A stretch of 64,000 bases of DNA from Lysinibacillus parviboronicapiens (lineage in GTDB: Bacteria; Bacillota; Bacilli; Bacillales_A; Planococcaceae), in the NCBI RefSeq assembly GCF_003049575.1, contig NZ_PYWI01000002.1, positions 62,001 through 126,000 of the forward strand. The letters run 5' to 3'. The notes below the pieces were generated by a model that saw only the letters and a program-made list of their open reading frames with translations, ran no database searches and had not been told where the DNA came from. The position numbers were made by a program, and so were the translations under genes. This document shows, piece by piece, positions 1-8,800 of this stretch. Numbering within the stretch: position 1 is the first letter of the stretch; each line of letters begins with the position of its first letter.

Positions 1-783
1 GAAGTCTTTTAGTTTCATTTCGCGATAGATGAAAAGTGAAACAATTAAACCATAAAATACGGCGATGACTGCGGATTCAGTTGGTGTTACAACACCAGAA
101 TAAATAGTACCTAAAATAAGGAAAGGTAAGAAGCCACCCCAAATGGCTTTTAGGGACTTCCGCCAACGCACCTCCCAAGTTGCAGGCTCATCTCCCTTAA
201 AGCCATTTCTTTTTGCGTAGAAGATGGCTGCAATGATTAAGATGCCAGTTAATGCAAGACCAGGAATAACGCCAGCCATGAATAATTCACCGATGGATTG
301 TTCAGATGTAATACCATAGATGATTAAAGGGACACTTGGTGGAATTAAAATACCTAGCGTACCACCAGCAGCAACAAGACCCATCGAGTAACGTTTTTTA
401 TAACCTGCTGAAATCATTGCAGGAATCATTATAGAGCCGATGGCTGCAGCTGTCGCCGGGGAAGAACCCGAAATGGCAGCAAAGATTGCACAGGCAACGA
501 TAGTTACTACTGCAAGCCCTCCAGGAAGGTGACCAATCCAAGCACGTAATGCTTCGATTAAATATTTTGAAATACCACCACGCGCCATTAGCACCCCAGC
601 AAGAACAAACCCTGGAATCGCCATCATCGGGAATGAATCAAGTGCAGTGAAAATTCGTTGTGGAATCATGTTCATATTAAAATCAATTTGGAAGAATACA
701 AGAATAGTTGATAGTGCTAAACTGACTGCTACAGGTACACGTAAGAAAAGTAAAATAAAGAAACTAAGTAAGAGGATTAGCAT
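1..783 (-). CDS. dctM: TRAP transporter large permease DctM (partial)
   Basis: Large membrane subunit of a tripartite ATP-independent periplasmic (TRAP) transporter, which moves C4-dicarboxylates or related acids using a sodium or proton gradient. Only the first 261 residues are inside the window; the family runs to about 425, so the rest lies beyond base 1. The visible part is strongly hydrophobic and carries the DctM-type stretches GSSPATAAAIGS and LGILIPPSVPLIIYG. The start overlaps the end of dctQ by 20 bases, which implies translational coupling. The true substrate is not shown by sequence; the dctS/dctR genes upstream suggest a dicarboxylate. Confidence 0.93.
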   Translation of the reverse strand, partial: MLILLLSFFILLFLRVPVAVSLALSTILVFFQIDFNMNMIPQRIFTALDSFPMMAIPGFVLAGVLMARGGISKYLIEALRAWIGHLPGGLAVVTIVACAIFAAISGSSPATAAAIGSIMIPAMISAGYKKRYSMGLVAAGGTLGILIPPSVPLIIYGITSEQSIGELFMAGVIPGLALTGILIIAAIFYAKRNGFKGDEPATWEVRWRKSLKAIWGGFLPFLILGTIYSGVVTPTESAVIAVFYGLIVSLFIYREMKLKDF

Positions 784-1261
784 ATTCTTCATCCTTTCCA
801 CGTAGAATATTGACTAATCTTTCTACGAATCTTAGTAAGAATAAAATACCTGAAATAGGTAGTACTAAGTAGACAACCCACATTGGAATGCCAATATCAA
901 GTGACACCATGCCAGATGTATAACGGTTCTCTACTAGAACAAAGCCATAATACGTATAGATTAAACAGAACAGGATGCTTAAGCCTGTTGCGACTATGTC
1001 TAGAATTCGTTTCATCGAAGGTTTTAGCTGATCGTATAAAATGTCTACTTGAATATGTTGATTGTGGCGCAGTGCTAGGCCAAACCCTAGAAAAGTGCCC
1101 CAAATGATTGTATATCGAGCGAGTTCTTCTACCCAAGCTTGAGGTTCGTTGAACAAGTAACGCATGATTACGCCATAAAAAATGAGTACTATACCAGTGA
1201 CAAAAAAGAAACCAGCAAGAATCTCTTCTAAATAACCCCATGCTTTATGTAAAGCTTTCAT
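764..1261 (-). CDS. dctQ: TRAP transporter small permease DctQ
   Basis: Small membrane subunit of the TRAP transporter (165 aa). It has four predicted membrane segments (about residues 15-35, 48-66, 88-108 and 128-146) and the typical DctQ motif around VEELARYTIIWGTFLG. It pairs with DctM to form the translocator. The stop lies inside dctM; upstream, 247 bases containing a terminator-like hairpin separate it from dctP. Family assignment is firm, substrate is inferred from context. Confidence 0.93.
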   Translation of the reverse strand: MKALHKAWGYLEEILAGFFFVTGIVLIFYGVIMRYLFNEPQAWVEELARYTIIWGTFLGFGLALRHNQHIQVDILYDQLKPSMKRILDIVATGLSILFCLIYTYYGFVLVENRYTSGMVSLDIGIPMWVVYLVLPISGILFLLRFVERLVNILRGKDEEYANPLT

Positions 1262-1471
1262 TCTAATGCCTCCTTAAGATTGTCCATTTGATTTTTATCA
1301 TTCAATAACAAAAGTACAAAACTGCAGTTAATATCGACATTTGTACTTACGGGCCGGTAACTTCCTTACTTCCTACAGATGTTGCTCCGATTAACACAAT
1401 GTTTTAGCTGGAAATTTTATCACCCGCTAGTATGGAGTAAGTGTAAGCGATTTACCTATTAGAAAAAGAGT

Positions 1472-1496
1472 GAGTGTCGATACCATATCGACACTC
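1472..1496 (-). terminator. Hairpin between dctP and dctQ
   Basis: Perfect 11-bp inverted repeat (1472-1482 with 1486-1496) with a 3-base loop. On the minus strand it follows the dctP stop by 13 bases and is followed by a CTCTTTTTCT tract. It would end or attenuate transcription after dctP, so the binding protein could be made in excess over the permease. Confidence 0.75.
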
Positions 1497-1508
1497 AAAT
1501 TTGAAGAA

Positions 1509-2555
1509 CTATTTTAAATCACGAATACCGTTGATTAATTCTTCCGTAATAACTTCACCGAATTCTTTATAAACTGGCTCAAGTTCAGCCTTGATTTTCT
1601 CTTTTTGTTCCGGTGTTAACTCAATAACTTCAATGCCAGAGTTTTTAATGTTTTCATATGATTTTGCGTTTTCTTCAGAAGCTAAATCCCAAGCTAAAGT
1701 TGTTGCTTCCGTTAAAGAATCTTCAACTGCCGTTAGTAAGTCAGTAGGAATTTTATCCCAAAATGACTTATTTACAAAAATCGCATAGTCAAGACGACCA
1801 TGTTCAGATACTGAGAAGTATTTTTGTACTTCTTGATATTTTTGTGTATCGAAGTTGTTAAATGTATTTTCTTGTCCATCTACAGTTCCTTGTTGTAACG
1901 CAGCATACGTTTCACCGAATGCGATTGTTGCTGAGCCGGCATGTAAAGCCTTGAATTGTGCCTCTAGCACTTTACCAGCCTGAGCACGGAATTTTAGCCC
2001 TTTAAAGTCTGCAACATTAACAAGTGGGTGTTTGTTATTTGAGAAATGTTTGAAACCATTTTCCCAGAAAACTAAACCTTTAATATCGTTATTTGCTAAT
2101 TGATCGGATTCAAGAATTGTTTTGGCAACATCAGATTCAAAGAATTTACGTGCATGCGCTTCGTTTTCAAAAAGATAAGGCATGTCCACATATTGCCAAC
2201 GTGGATCGATTTTCACCATTTTTGTAACTGACGGTGCAATCATATGTACGTTTCCAGATACTAACGCATCTAGCTCATCGTTATCGCCATATAATTGAGA
2301 TGAAGGGTAAACTTCCACTTTCACTTTACCATCTGTTTTCTCTGTTACTAATTTAGCAAAAGCATCCGCAGCTTTCCCCTTAACGCTGTCTATGGATGTT
2401 ACGTGAGAGAATTTAATGACAAGCGGTTTATCTTTTGTATAGCCTCCATCTCCTTCAGCTGCTGGAGCAGAAGTTGTTTCTTTTTTGTCACCACCACAAG
2501 CAGCAAGCGCTAGTACAAGCACAGCCATTAGTGACATGAAAATCCATTTTTTCAT
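1509..2555 (-). CDS. dctP: TRAP transporter substrate-binding lipoprotein DctP
   Basis: Extracellular solute receptor of the TRAP transporter (348 aa). Residues 1-20 form a lipoprotein signal with lipobox LAAC (Cys20), so it is lipid-anchored to the outer face of the membrane. The DctP fold follows, with the family signatures KFSHVTS, the arginine-containing LKFRAQAG segment that usually binds the substrate carboxylate, and QQGTVDGQEN. Start chosen at the Met that gives a full signal peptide, with AGGGGGA-like ribosome-binding bases just upstream. It is followed by a hairpin, then dctQ and dctM. Probably part of the same operon as the paralogue upstream (58-base gap). Confidence 0.92.
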   Translation of the reverse strand: MKKWIFMSLMAVLVLALAACGGDKKETTSAPAAEGDGGYTKDKPLVIKFSHVTSIDSVKGKAADAFAKLVTEKTDGKVKVEVYPSSQLYGDNDELDALVSGNVHMIAPSVTKMVKIDPRWQYVDMPYLFENEAHARKFFESDVAKTILESDQLANNDIKGLVFWENGFKHFSNNKHPLVNVADFKGLKFRAQAGKVLEAQFKALHAGSATIAFGETYAALQQGTVDGQENTFNNFDTQKYQEVQKYFSVSEHGRLDYAIFVNKSFWDKIPTDLLTAVEDSLTEATTLAWDLASEENAKSYENIKNSGIEVIELTPEQKEKIKAELEPVYKEFGEVITEELINGIRDLK

Positions 2556-2613
2556 TGCAAAATCCCCCTAAAAAGTTTTAATTATAGTTAAAAGGACAAC
2601 CTTTAAACTCAAG

Positions 2614-3657
2614 TTAATGATGTGATTGATTTTTAGGTAGTGCGTTAATATATTTGCTGTCATACTTTCCTGCATAGTAGTCATAAACAGGTTCAAAAGC
2701 TGACGCCCATTTTTGCACGTCCTGATTAGATAAGTAGTGAATATTAATGCATTCACAAGCTTCCATTTCTTGCAGACGTTCATCACTAAGATTCTTTGCA
2801 AGTTGCCACTCCCATTGTTGTACTTCTTCTAGCGTGTCAATGAGCAGTGTTTGTACAACCTTTGGTAAGGAGTCCCAAAACTCGTTATTCATAAGTAGTA
2901 AATAACCTAAGTAACCGTGATTACTAACCGTTAAGTAGTCCTGTAAAGAGTGGAGATTTTTACTAGTGATATTCGTGAATGTGTTTTCCTGACCATCTAC
3001 ATTGCCTTTTTGCAGCTGATTAAAAACAGTATTAAAATCAATTCTCTTTGGATAAGCATCAACACTGGAAAATTGCTCTGCTAAAATATCACTTGGCATA
3101 ATACGCATCCGTAAATCTTTTAAGTCGCTAATATGTTCGATGGGCCGGATACTATTGCTTAGCTGCTTAAATCCGCTATCCCAAACTCCGACAGATAATA
3201 GATTATGTACGTTTAATTTCTTCATTAAAGATTGACCAACGTCACTATCTACATAGCTATGAACTTCATCAGCATTTTTAAATGCATAGGGTAAATCCAT
3301 AACTGACCACTCAGGAACAAGTGTTGTAATTTTCGATATCGCCGGTGCAATCATTTGAATATCTCCACGTAAAAGTGCATTTAATTCTTCGCCATCCTTA
3401 TAGAGAACCCCATTTGGAAACACTTGTATTTCTACATGACCATTACTTCGTTCTTTAATGAGCTCGGCAAACTTGATAGCTGCCATTCCTTTTGGCGTAT
3501 TTTCACCAACTACATGTGAAAATCGAATAACAATTTGTTCTTCATGACTTAACTGCTCATTATCAGCAGGATAATCACGTTGTTGACATGAAACTAACAG
3601 CATTATTATTAAAATGAAAACGCTGACAAAACGTATTATAATACGCCTACTCCACAT
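2614..3657 (-). CDS. Second DctP-family binding lipoprotein (possible DctB co-sensor)
   Basis: DctP-family solute-binding lipoprotein of 347 aa. The start at 3657 has an AGGGGTG site 6 bases upstream and gives a signal peptide ending in lipobox LVSC (Cys24); a longer reading from 3717 would bury the signal. Family hallmarks are RFSHVVGENTPKG, the arginine segment LRMRIMPSD and QKGNVDGQENTF. It is a diverged paralogue of the neighbouring dctP, placed between dctR and dctP. In B. subtilis a DctP-like protein, DctB, works as co-sensor of kinase DctS rather than as a transport receptor; the same role is plausible here but is inference. A full-consensus cre site lies within its first codons. Confidence 0.85.
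   Translation of the reverse strand: MWSRRIIIRFVSVFILIIMLLVSCQQRDYPADNEQLSHEEQIVIRFSHVVGENTPKGMAAIKFAELIKERSNGHVEIQVFPNGVLYKDGEELNALLRGDIQMIAPAISKITTLVPEWSVMDLPYAFKNADEVHSYVDSDVGQSLMKKLNVHNLLSVGVWDSGFKQLSNSIRPIEHISDLKDLRMRIMPSDILAEQFSSVDAYPKRIDFNTVFNQLQKGNVDGQENTFTNITSKNLHSLQDYLTVSNHGYLGYLLLMNNEFWDSLPKVVQTLLIDTLEEVQQWEWQLAKNLSDERLQEMEACECINIHYLSNQDVQKWASAFEPVYDYYAGKYDSKYINALPKNQSHH
3615..3628. promoter_or_regulatory. cre (CcpA-binding) site inside the dctB-like gene
   Basis: TGAAAACGCTGACA matches the catabolite-response consensus TGWAANCGNTNWCA at every fixed position. It sits about 30-43 bases inside the coding region of the second binding protein, a position where CcpA typically blocks elongation. 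It predicts glucose repression of the TRAP genes. ccpA itself is at 42241 in this window. Confidence 0.7.
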
Positions 3658-3850
3658 ATAATTCACCCCTAATCTATTTAAGATGTGAACGTTCTTCATT
3701 GTAGTATATCTATTCAAATAAACAATATTATGGTATTAATGGACATTTTGGTATTTATGGTATACAACAATTTACTATTTTAAAAAACTGTTATAACACA
3801 GTTGGCCTAGCTATTAGTTAGCCCTTATGAACTTTTTGCTGTAAAAAAGT

Positions 3851-3953
3851 AAAGAATCTGCGACATTTCTTTGGGAAAAAGCAGGGAAGACCTCGTGACG
3901 CTGGAGCGCCTACTGAGGCTTGTAGCTTATCCGTGGAAACGAACAGATTCTTG
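3851..3953. repeat. Dispersed repeat A, degenerate copy 1
   Basis: About 100 bases in the dctB/dctR gap, bounded by inverted ends GAATCTG (3854-3860) and CAGATTC (3944-3950). The interior (GCAGGGAAGACC, TACTGAGGCTTG, CCGTGGAAACGAAC) resembles the GC-rich palindromic repeat common in Bacillaceae intergenic regions (core CTGCGGGA...GAGGCT...CCGCGGAAAGCGA). A second relative lies at 9601-9720. It lies downstream of dctR, outside any gene. Confidence 0.5.
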
Positions 3954-4000
3954 TTATTTCTATTGCTAATGCTTGAAGGACATTTGGTCACCTAGACAAA

Positions 4001-4669
4001 TTATTTAATAGAATAGTATTTTGTTGGTCTACCTACTGAACCATATTTTAATTCAATATTCACAGTACCCTTTGTGGCTAAAAAGTCTAAGTATTTACGA
4101 ACTGTTACTCTGGCCATTCCGACATTTTGAGCAAGTTGTTCAGAAGTAATCGAAGCTCTATGTGCCATTAGATAATCTAAAATTTGTTGCATAGTAATAT
4201 TGTTTAAGCCTTTTGGTAATTCAAAAGATGCCTGCTGAATGCCAAGCCATTTATCGATATCCTCTTGATTTACAGCGTTTGTTTTTAGTAACTTTTTTGT
4301 TGAATTTTTATATTGTTGCAAAGCCTTTTCAAAGCGTTCAAAACGAAAAGGTTTGATGAGGTAATCGATTGCACCAAGCCGGAGAGATTCTTGTACCGTT
4401 GGTGAGTCTCTAGCTGCTGTAATCATAATAATATCTGATGGAATACGCTCTGCACGAAGCTTTAGAAATAATTCCATGCCTGTCATATCTGGTAAAAACA
4501 TATCGAGTAATATCAGATTTGGTTTTTTTGAAATAATTTTTTCATAAGCATCACGTCCATTGACTGATTCACCTACAAGCTGAAAACCATTTATTTTATT
4601 CAGAAATCCTTTATTCACTTCAAGCACCATTGGATCATCTTCTACGATAAAAACTGAAAGATTACTCAT
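4001..4669 (-). CDS. dctR: Response regulator DctR (CitB/DcuR type)
   Basis: Response regulator of a dicarboxylate-sensing two-component system (222 aa). The receiver domain spans about residues 4-120, with acidic pocket EDD at 10-12, phospho-acceptor Asp56 in ILLDMFLP, and the conserved lysine in LIKPF. The C-terminal half has the DcuR-type winged helix around SEQLAQNVGMARVTVRKYL. Its reading frame overlaps the end of the kinase gene by 8 bases, so the two are translationally coupled. It probably activates the TRAP genes downstream, as DctR does for dicarboxylate uptake in B. subtilis; that target is inferred. Confidence 0.88.
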   Translation of the reverse strand: MSNLSVFIVEDDPMVLEVNKGFLNKINGFQLVGESVNGRDAYEKIISKKPNLILLDMFLPDMTGMELFLKLRAERIPSDIIMITAARDSPTVQESLRLGAIDYLIKPFRFERFEKALQQYKNSTKKLLKTNAVNQEDIDKWLGIQQASFELPKGLNNITMQQILDYLMAHRASITSEQLAQNVGMARVTVRKYLDFLATKGTVNIELKYGSVGRPTKYYSIK

Positions 4670-6236
4670 TTTCTTCAGCCACCCCCACTATAATAGTAAT
4701 TACTGTACCAATATGGGCAGTAGATTCGACTTGAATCGTTCCTTTGTTAGATTCCACAATTTGTTTAACAAGTGCAAGTCCAATACCATGCCCTTCTTTT
4801 TTCTTCGTACTAAAGCCGTAATCAAAAATACGTTGTGGCAAACCTTCAATGCCTTTCCCACTGTCCTGTACTTCTATATATAAATGGTGCTTATCACCGA
4901 TTATCGTTATATGAACATCCTTATGAGTACTTTCGAGACAGGCCTCCATTGCATTGTCCAAGAGATTACCAATGATTGTTACCATATCGCCACTTGAAAA
5001 GCCGCTCATAAAATCAACAAGGTTAGAATCCTCATCAATTGTTAACTCTACACTGAGTTCTTTAGACCTCGAATATTTGCCAAGCAATAAACCTTGAATG
5101 GAATAGTCATGAATTTTATCATGTAAGCTACGAATGATTTCCTCTTCATCTGTTATTTCATCAATAATGAGACTTAAAGCATCTTCATTACGTTCGAGCT
5201 GAATTAGTCCAGCAATACTATGGAGTCGATTCATGTATTCATGCTGCTGTGCACGTAAAGAATCAACGAGGATTTTAATGCCAGTTAACTCTTCGGCTAA
5301 CATATTAGCTTCTTTTCGATCTGTGAGCATAATGAGATAGCCTGCATTTTGCTCCAAAATACGAATCGGAAATGTGCGTACCAAATACATTTGTTCATAC
5401 ATCAGAAGAGGGCGATATACTTCGTGCTGCTGAATAACATCCTCTGCAAGCCAAGTATCTTTAAATAGTGTTTTTCTGGAAACTTTTTGACTGAAAAAAT
5501 GTGTGTACTGCCTTGCTAATCTGTTAATAAACGTGACATTTCCACTTTCGTCAGTTGCTAATATCCCAATATCCATTGCTTGAATAATGCCGGAGCGTTC
5601 TTCCACAAGCCGAGCGATTTCATAAGGTTCTAAGTTAAATGTTTGGCGTTTTAAATGATTGGCTACCCAAACAGAACCCCCTAATCCTATAGCTAAACCC
5701 CAAAAAAGAGAGACTAAAATATCAAGTTGATATTCATCTAGCAGGTTATACCATTTTGGAGCAAGTAGGCCAACTGTAATGACACCAACTTGTTTTGTGC
5801 CTTCTTCATTCATAATCGGTACGAACGCACGAATGGAGTAACCCAGTACGCCGCGCGCCTTTGATATGTATTCATGCTGCGAAAAGGCTTCTATTTCGTC
5901 CCCACCTTCAAATACTGTACCGAGCTTACTCTCAGACGGATGTGAGTAACGAATTCGATTCATATCGATGATAACAATATAATCGACATCAGTTGTTAAG
6001 CGAATACGTTCAGCAATCGGCTGAATGATTTCAAAACCTTCACGTTTCCCCACATTATTTTGAACCTCTGTTAGTTGTGAGACGGTTCTCGCGATAGCGA
6101 TTGCACGTGCACCAAATTCTTTTTCAAAAGCACCAGCAAGATTATGAATCATAATTGCCCCACTGGTGGCAATCGAAGAGATGACTATAATGAACGAAAA
6201 GATAAACATCTTTAGGCGTAATGAAATATTTTTCAT
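4662..6236 (-). CDS. dctS: Sensor histidine kinase DctS (CitA/DcuS type)
   Basis: Membrane sensor kinase of 524 aa. Membrane segment 1 is at about 10-31 and segment 2 at about 172-192; they flank an extracellular Cache/PAS-like sensor domain that in this family binds di- or tricarboxylates. A cytosolic PAS domain (about 210-310) is followed by the SPOB-type dimerization helix with phospho-His332 in QQHEYMNRLH, and a HATPase domain with N box GNLLDNAMEA and G box GKGIEGLP / GHGIGLALV. All catalytic boxes are present. The gene heads the minus-strand cluster dctS-dctR-dctB-like-dctP-dctQ-dctM. Confidence 0.88.
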   Translation of the reverse strand: MKNISLRLKMFIFSFIIVISSIATSGAIMIHNLAGAFEKEFGARAIAIARTVSQLTEVQNNVGKREGFEIIQPIAERIRLTTDVDYIVIIDMNRIRYSHPSESKLGTVFEGGDEIEAFSQHEYISKARGVLGYSIRAFVPIMNEEGTKQVGVITVGLLAPKWYNLLDEYQLDILVSLFWGLAIGLGGSVWVANHLKRQTFNLEPYEIARLVEERSGIIQAMDIGILATDESGNVTFINRLARQYTHFFSQKVSRKTLFKDTWLAEDVIQQHEVYRPLLMYEQMYLVRTFPIRILEQNAGYLIMLTDRKEANMLAEELTGIKILVDSLRAQQHEYMNRLHSIAGLIQLERNEDALSLIIDEITDEEEIIRSLHDKIHDYSIQGLLLGKYSRSKELSVELTIDEDSNLVDFMSGFSSGDMVTIIGNLLDNAMEACLESTHKDVHITIIGDKHHLYIEVQDSGKGIEGLPQRIFDYGFSTKKKEGHGIGLALVKQIVESNKGTIQVESTAHIGTVITIIVGVAEENE

Positions 6237-7102
6237 GGGGAATGTAAAAGGAAAAGCAAGATAGCCTTCCTTCTATTAAATTCAACACCTCTTTTCCTCT
6301 TTACTTGTTATTGGAGTTAAACTAGGAACTTCATTCTATTATAAATTACCATAAATGAATAGCTTGTTGTAATACAATATCGGCTATTTTGTACTTATTT
6401 CACTTGTGTACTATAACAATTGTTACTTTAATAGTCTTATTGGAAAGGTTTATAGATATCGGTATATTATGTTTTATTTACAAGGAATTAACAAACATTG
6501 CATGTTAGAAAAATATATATTTGAATAATAAAAAATAATATGCATTTTAGTAAGAAGGGTAAAATATACAAAAAGTTATTTTTATATTTTTACTATTTCA
6601 TACATTAAAAGGAATTATTTAATGTTTATAAGCTTTTATCGAATCTTTTTGCGCAAAGAAATTTTGCTTATTAAAGTTTTTAAATTTCTCTTTCATTCTC
6701 AAAATTTCTGGATGATGAATAATGACAGCTTTCTTTAAAAAGGAGATTTTATATATATCACTGCTAAAAGGAAATAATAGAGCATGAAAAGAATGGCAGT
6801 GATATGTGAAAATATGCACAAATTTAATTATGTCAAAATAATTTATATATATTTGGATAATAGAGTAGAAAAATAATATTAGCTAAAAAATGTTGTGGAA
6901 TTCGTTCTATAAACGGCTTTTTACTTAGGCGCTGTAAGGATTGAGGGATGAAAAATATATAGATTTTTTCAAAAAACTTTTTGGAGAAATAATATTTTTT
7001 AGAAAAACATCTTGCATTTGAATAATTCTAAGTGGTAAATTGTTTTACATGGAAGTTCATAAAATCTTCACAGGTAGCAAAAGAGGGGAGAAATGAGAAT
7101 TT
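6237..7102. other. Long AT-rich intergenic region between divergent genes
   Basis: 866 bases separating dctS (minus) from the MFS gene (plus). It must hold the dctS promoter near 6240-6420 and the MFS promoter toward 7000-7090, but no promoter matches consensus well enough to mark. Short open frames here (for example minus 6619-6819) lack ribosome-binding sites and protein-like composition. I see no RNA structure beyond AT-rich sequence. Confidence 0.5.
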
Positions 7103-8374
7103 ATGAATAAAAATAGATGGTTAATTGCATTATCTGCAATCGCTATTCACCTTTCGATCGGTGGAGCTTATGCATACAGTGTATACAAGCTACCAATCGT
7201 CACAGAAATGGGATGGAGCGAAACGAAAGTAACAGTTGCCTTTACCATTATGATGGGGCTTGCTGGTTTTTCAGCAGCGTTATTTGGTAGCTTAGTAGAA
7301 AAAATGGGTCCACGTAAATCAGCTATGGTAGCAGCAGTGTTATTTGGAGCAGGACAAGCTGGAGCAGGTGTCGCTATTTCAATGGATTCTGTAACATTGT
7401 ACTGGTTAACATATGGTTTACTTAGTGGATTAGGTATGGGTATTGGTTATATTGCGCCTGTATCAACATTAGTAAAATGGTTCCCAGACCGTCGTGGTCT
7501 AGCAACAGGTATGGCTGTGTTAGGGTTTGGATCAGGTGCACTTATTACAGCACCAGTCGCAGCAAACTTAATGGAAGCAGTTGGCATTTCGACAACTTAC
7601 TTTATTTTAGGAGCAAGTTACTTCACGTTAATGATTTTAGGGGCTTTATATATCGCACCACCGAAACCTGGTTATATGCCTGCCAACATGAAAGCAGCAG
7701 TTGAAAAGGGCAAAGGTGTCGTGAAACAAGATTTAGCTGTCATGACAGCACGAGAAGCAGTGAAAACGAAGCATTTCTGGATGCTATGGTCAATGCATTT
7801 AGTGAATGTAACTGCAGGTATTATGATGATTTCTGTTGCATCTCCGATGGCACAGGAAATTGTTGGTTTATCAGTTGCGGGTGCCGCAGCAATGGTAGGC
7901 GTTATGGGGTTATTTAATGGTGGCGGCCGTTTAATTTGGGCTGCTGTGTCTGACTATATTGGTCGTTCGAATGTCTTTGTTATTTTCTTTACAGCACAAT
8001 TAATTACATTTATTGTGTTACCACATACGACAAACGTTATTATTTTCCAAGCACTTATTTTCTTAGTTGTTAGTTGTTATGGTGGTGGCTTCTCTAACTT
8101 ACCAGCATTCGCAAGTGATTTGTTTGGTACGAAACAACTGGGGGTTATACACGGTTACTTATTAACAACATGGTCATTAGGTGGGATCTTTGGTCCACTT
8201 CTAGTGAGCACAATTAAAAATGCGTATGGAAGTTACATTCCAGTATTCTATGTATTTGCAGGTTTAATTGCAATTTCATTCATTATTTCACTTACTTTAC
8301 GTGCAGATGTACGCAAACGTACAGCCTTAAAAGCTGCATCACAAAATGTTGGAGACGTCTCCGCTACACAATAA
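7103..8374 (+). CDS. MFS transporter, oxalate/formate antiporter (OFA) type
   Basis: Twelve-helix major facilitator of 423 aa. The N-terminal region IHLSIGGAYAYSVYKLP, the loop motif GSLVEKMGPRKSAM and the second-half motif NGGGRLIWAAVSDYIGR are typical of the OFA subfamily, whose members move small carboxylates such as oxalate, formate, lactate or pyruvate. Start is preceded by GAGGGGAG about 12 bases upstream. It is a single gene ended by a strong terminator. Proximity to the dicarboxylate genes suggests another organic-acid carrier, but the substrate is unknown. Confidence 0.85.
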   Translation: MNKNRWLIALSAIAIHLSIGGAYAYSVYKLPIVTEMGWSETKVTVAFTIMMGLAGFSAALFGSLVEKMGPRKSAMVAAVLFGAGQAGAGVAISMDSVTLYWLTYGLLSGLGMGIGYIAPVSTLVKWFPDRRGLATGMAVLGFGSGALITAPVAANLMEAVGISTTYFILGASYFTLMILGALYIAPPKPGYMPANMKAAVEKGKGVVKQDLAVMTAREAVKTKHFWMLWSMHLVNVTAGIMMISVASPMAQEIVGLSVAGAAAMVGVMGLFNGGGRLIWAAVSDYIGRSNVFVIFFTAQLITFIVLPHTTNVIIFQALIFLVVSCYGGGFSNLPAFASDLFGTKQLGVIHGYLLTTWSLGGIFGPLLVSTIKNAYGSYIPVFYVFAGLIAISFIISLTLRADVRKRTALKAASQNVGDVSATQ

Positions 8375-8407
8375 TTAATACTTTCAATTCGCATTTGAAC
8401 GTATAGA

Positions 8408-8453
8408 CCGTATTAGTGTCATTTCGCACATGACGCTGATGCGGTTTTTTTTT
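8408..8453 (+). terminator. Terminator of the OFA-type MFS gene
   Basis: A 15-base stem (8408-8422 with 8430-8444) including G-U pairs, followed by nine T residues. Confidence 0.85.
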
Positions 8454-8800
8454 GTAGCGGTTGTTATACAACACTTGATTAATCTTCGTCTAACATATAA
8501 CAGTGACTGTTTGATGTCAACAACATTATGGAAAATAAAGTGATTTCGTTACTAAAAGAGAAATTTTGCTACGATATTATTGTGAACGTAGCAATACAGA
8601 GAAAAGTAATGGGAAAGCATAAGGTGTTGACATAAAAGGGGTCCATTCATTGCCTACTCTAAGAAGTAAATATCCATCCAGATACGTTTGAAGCAAAGGT
8701 ATGCCGAGGCTTAGCAATTATCTTGGCTGACTGATGCCTTAAAGGTTGAATCTTTTCAACAGGTTGAACGTATATAGAGTAATAAAGGAGGGGTAATGAT
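8454..8800. other. Intergenic region upstream of the AIM24 gene
   Basis: About 350 bases. The section 8640-8760 is less AT-rich than the surroundings and has a short open frame (about 8668-8733, plus) ending at a TGA, but no start or ribosome-binding site. It could be a gene remnant or an untranslated leader. An AGGAGGGG site at 8787 serves the next gene. I see nothing else I can support. Confidence 0.35.

Noticed and set aside
6619-6819. Minus-strand 66-codon open frame in the dctS-MFS gap
   Set aside because: No ribosome-binding site, biased His/Phe/Lys composition expected from AT-rich DNA, no recognisable motif.
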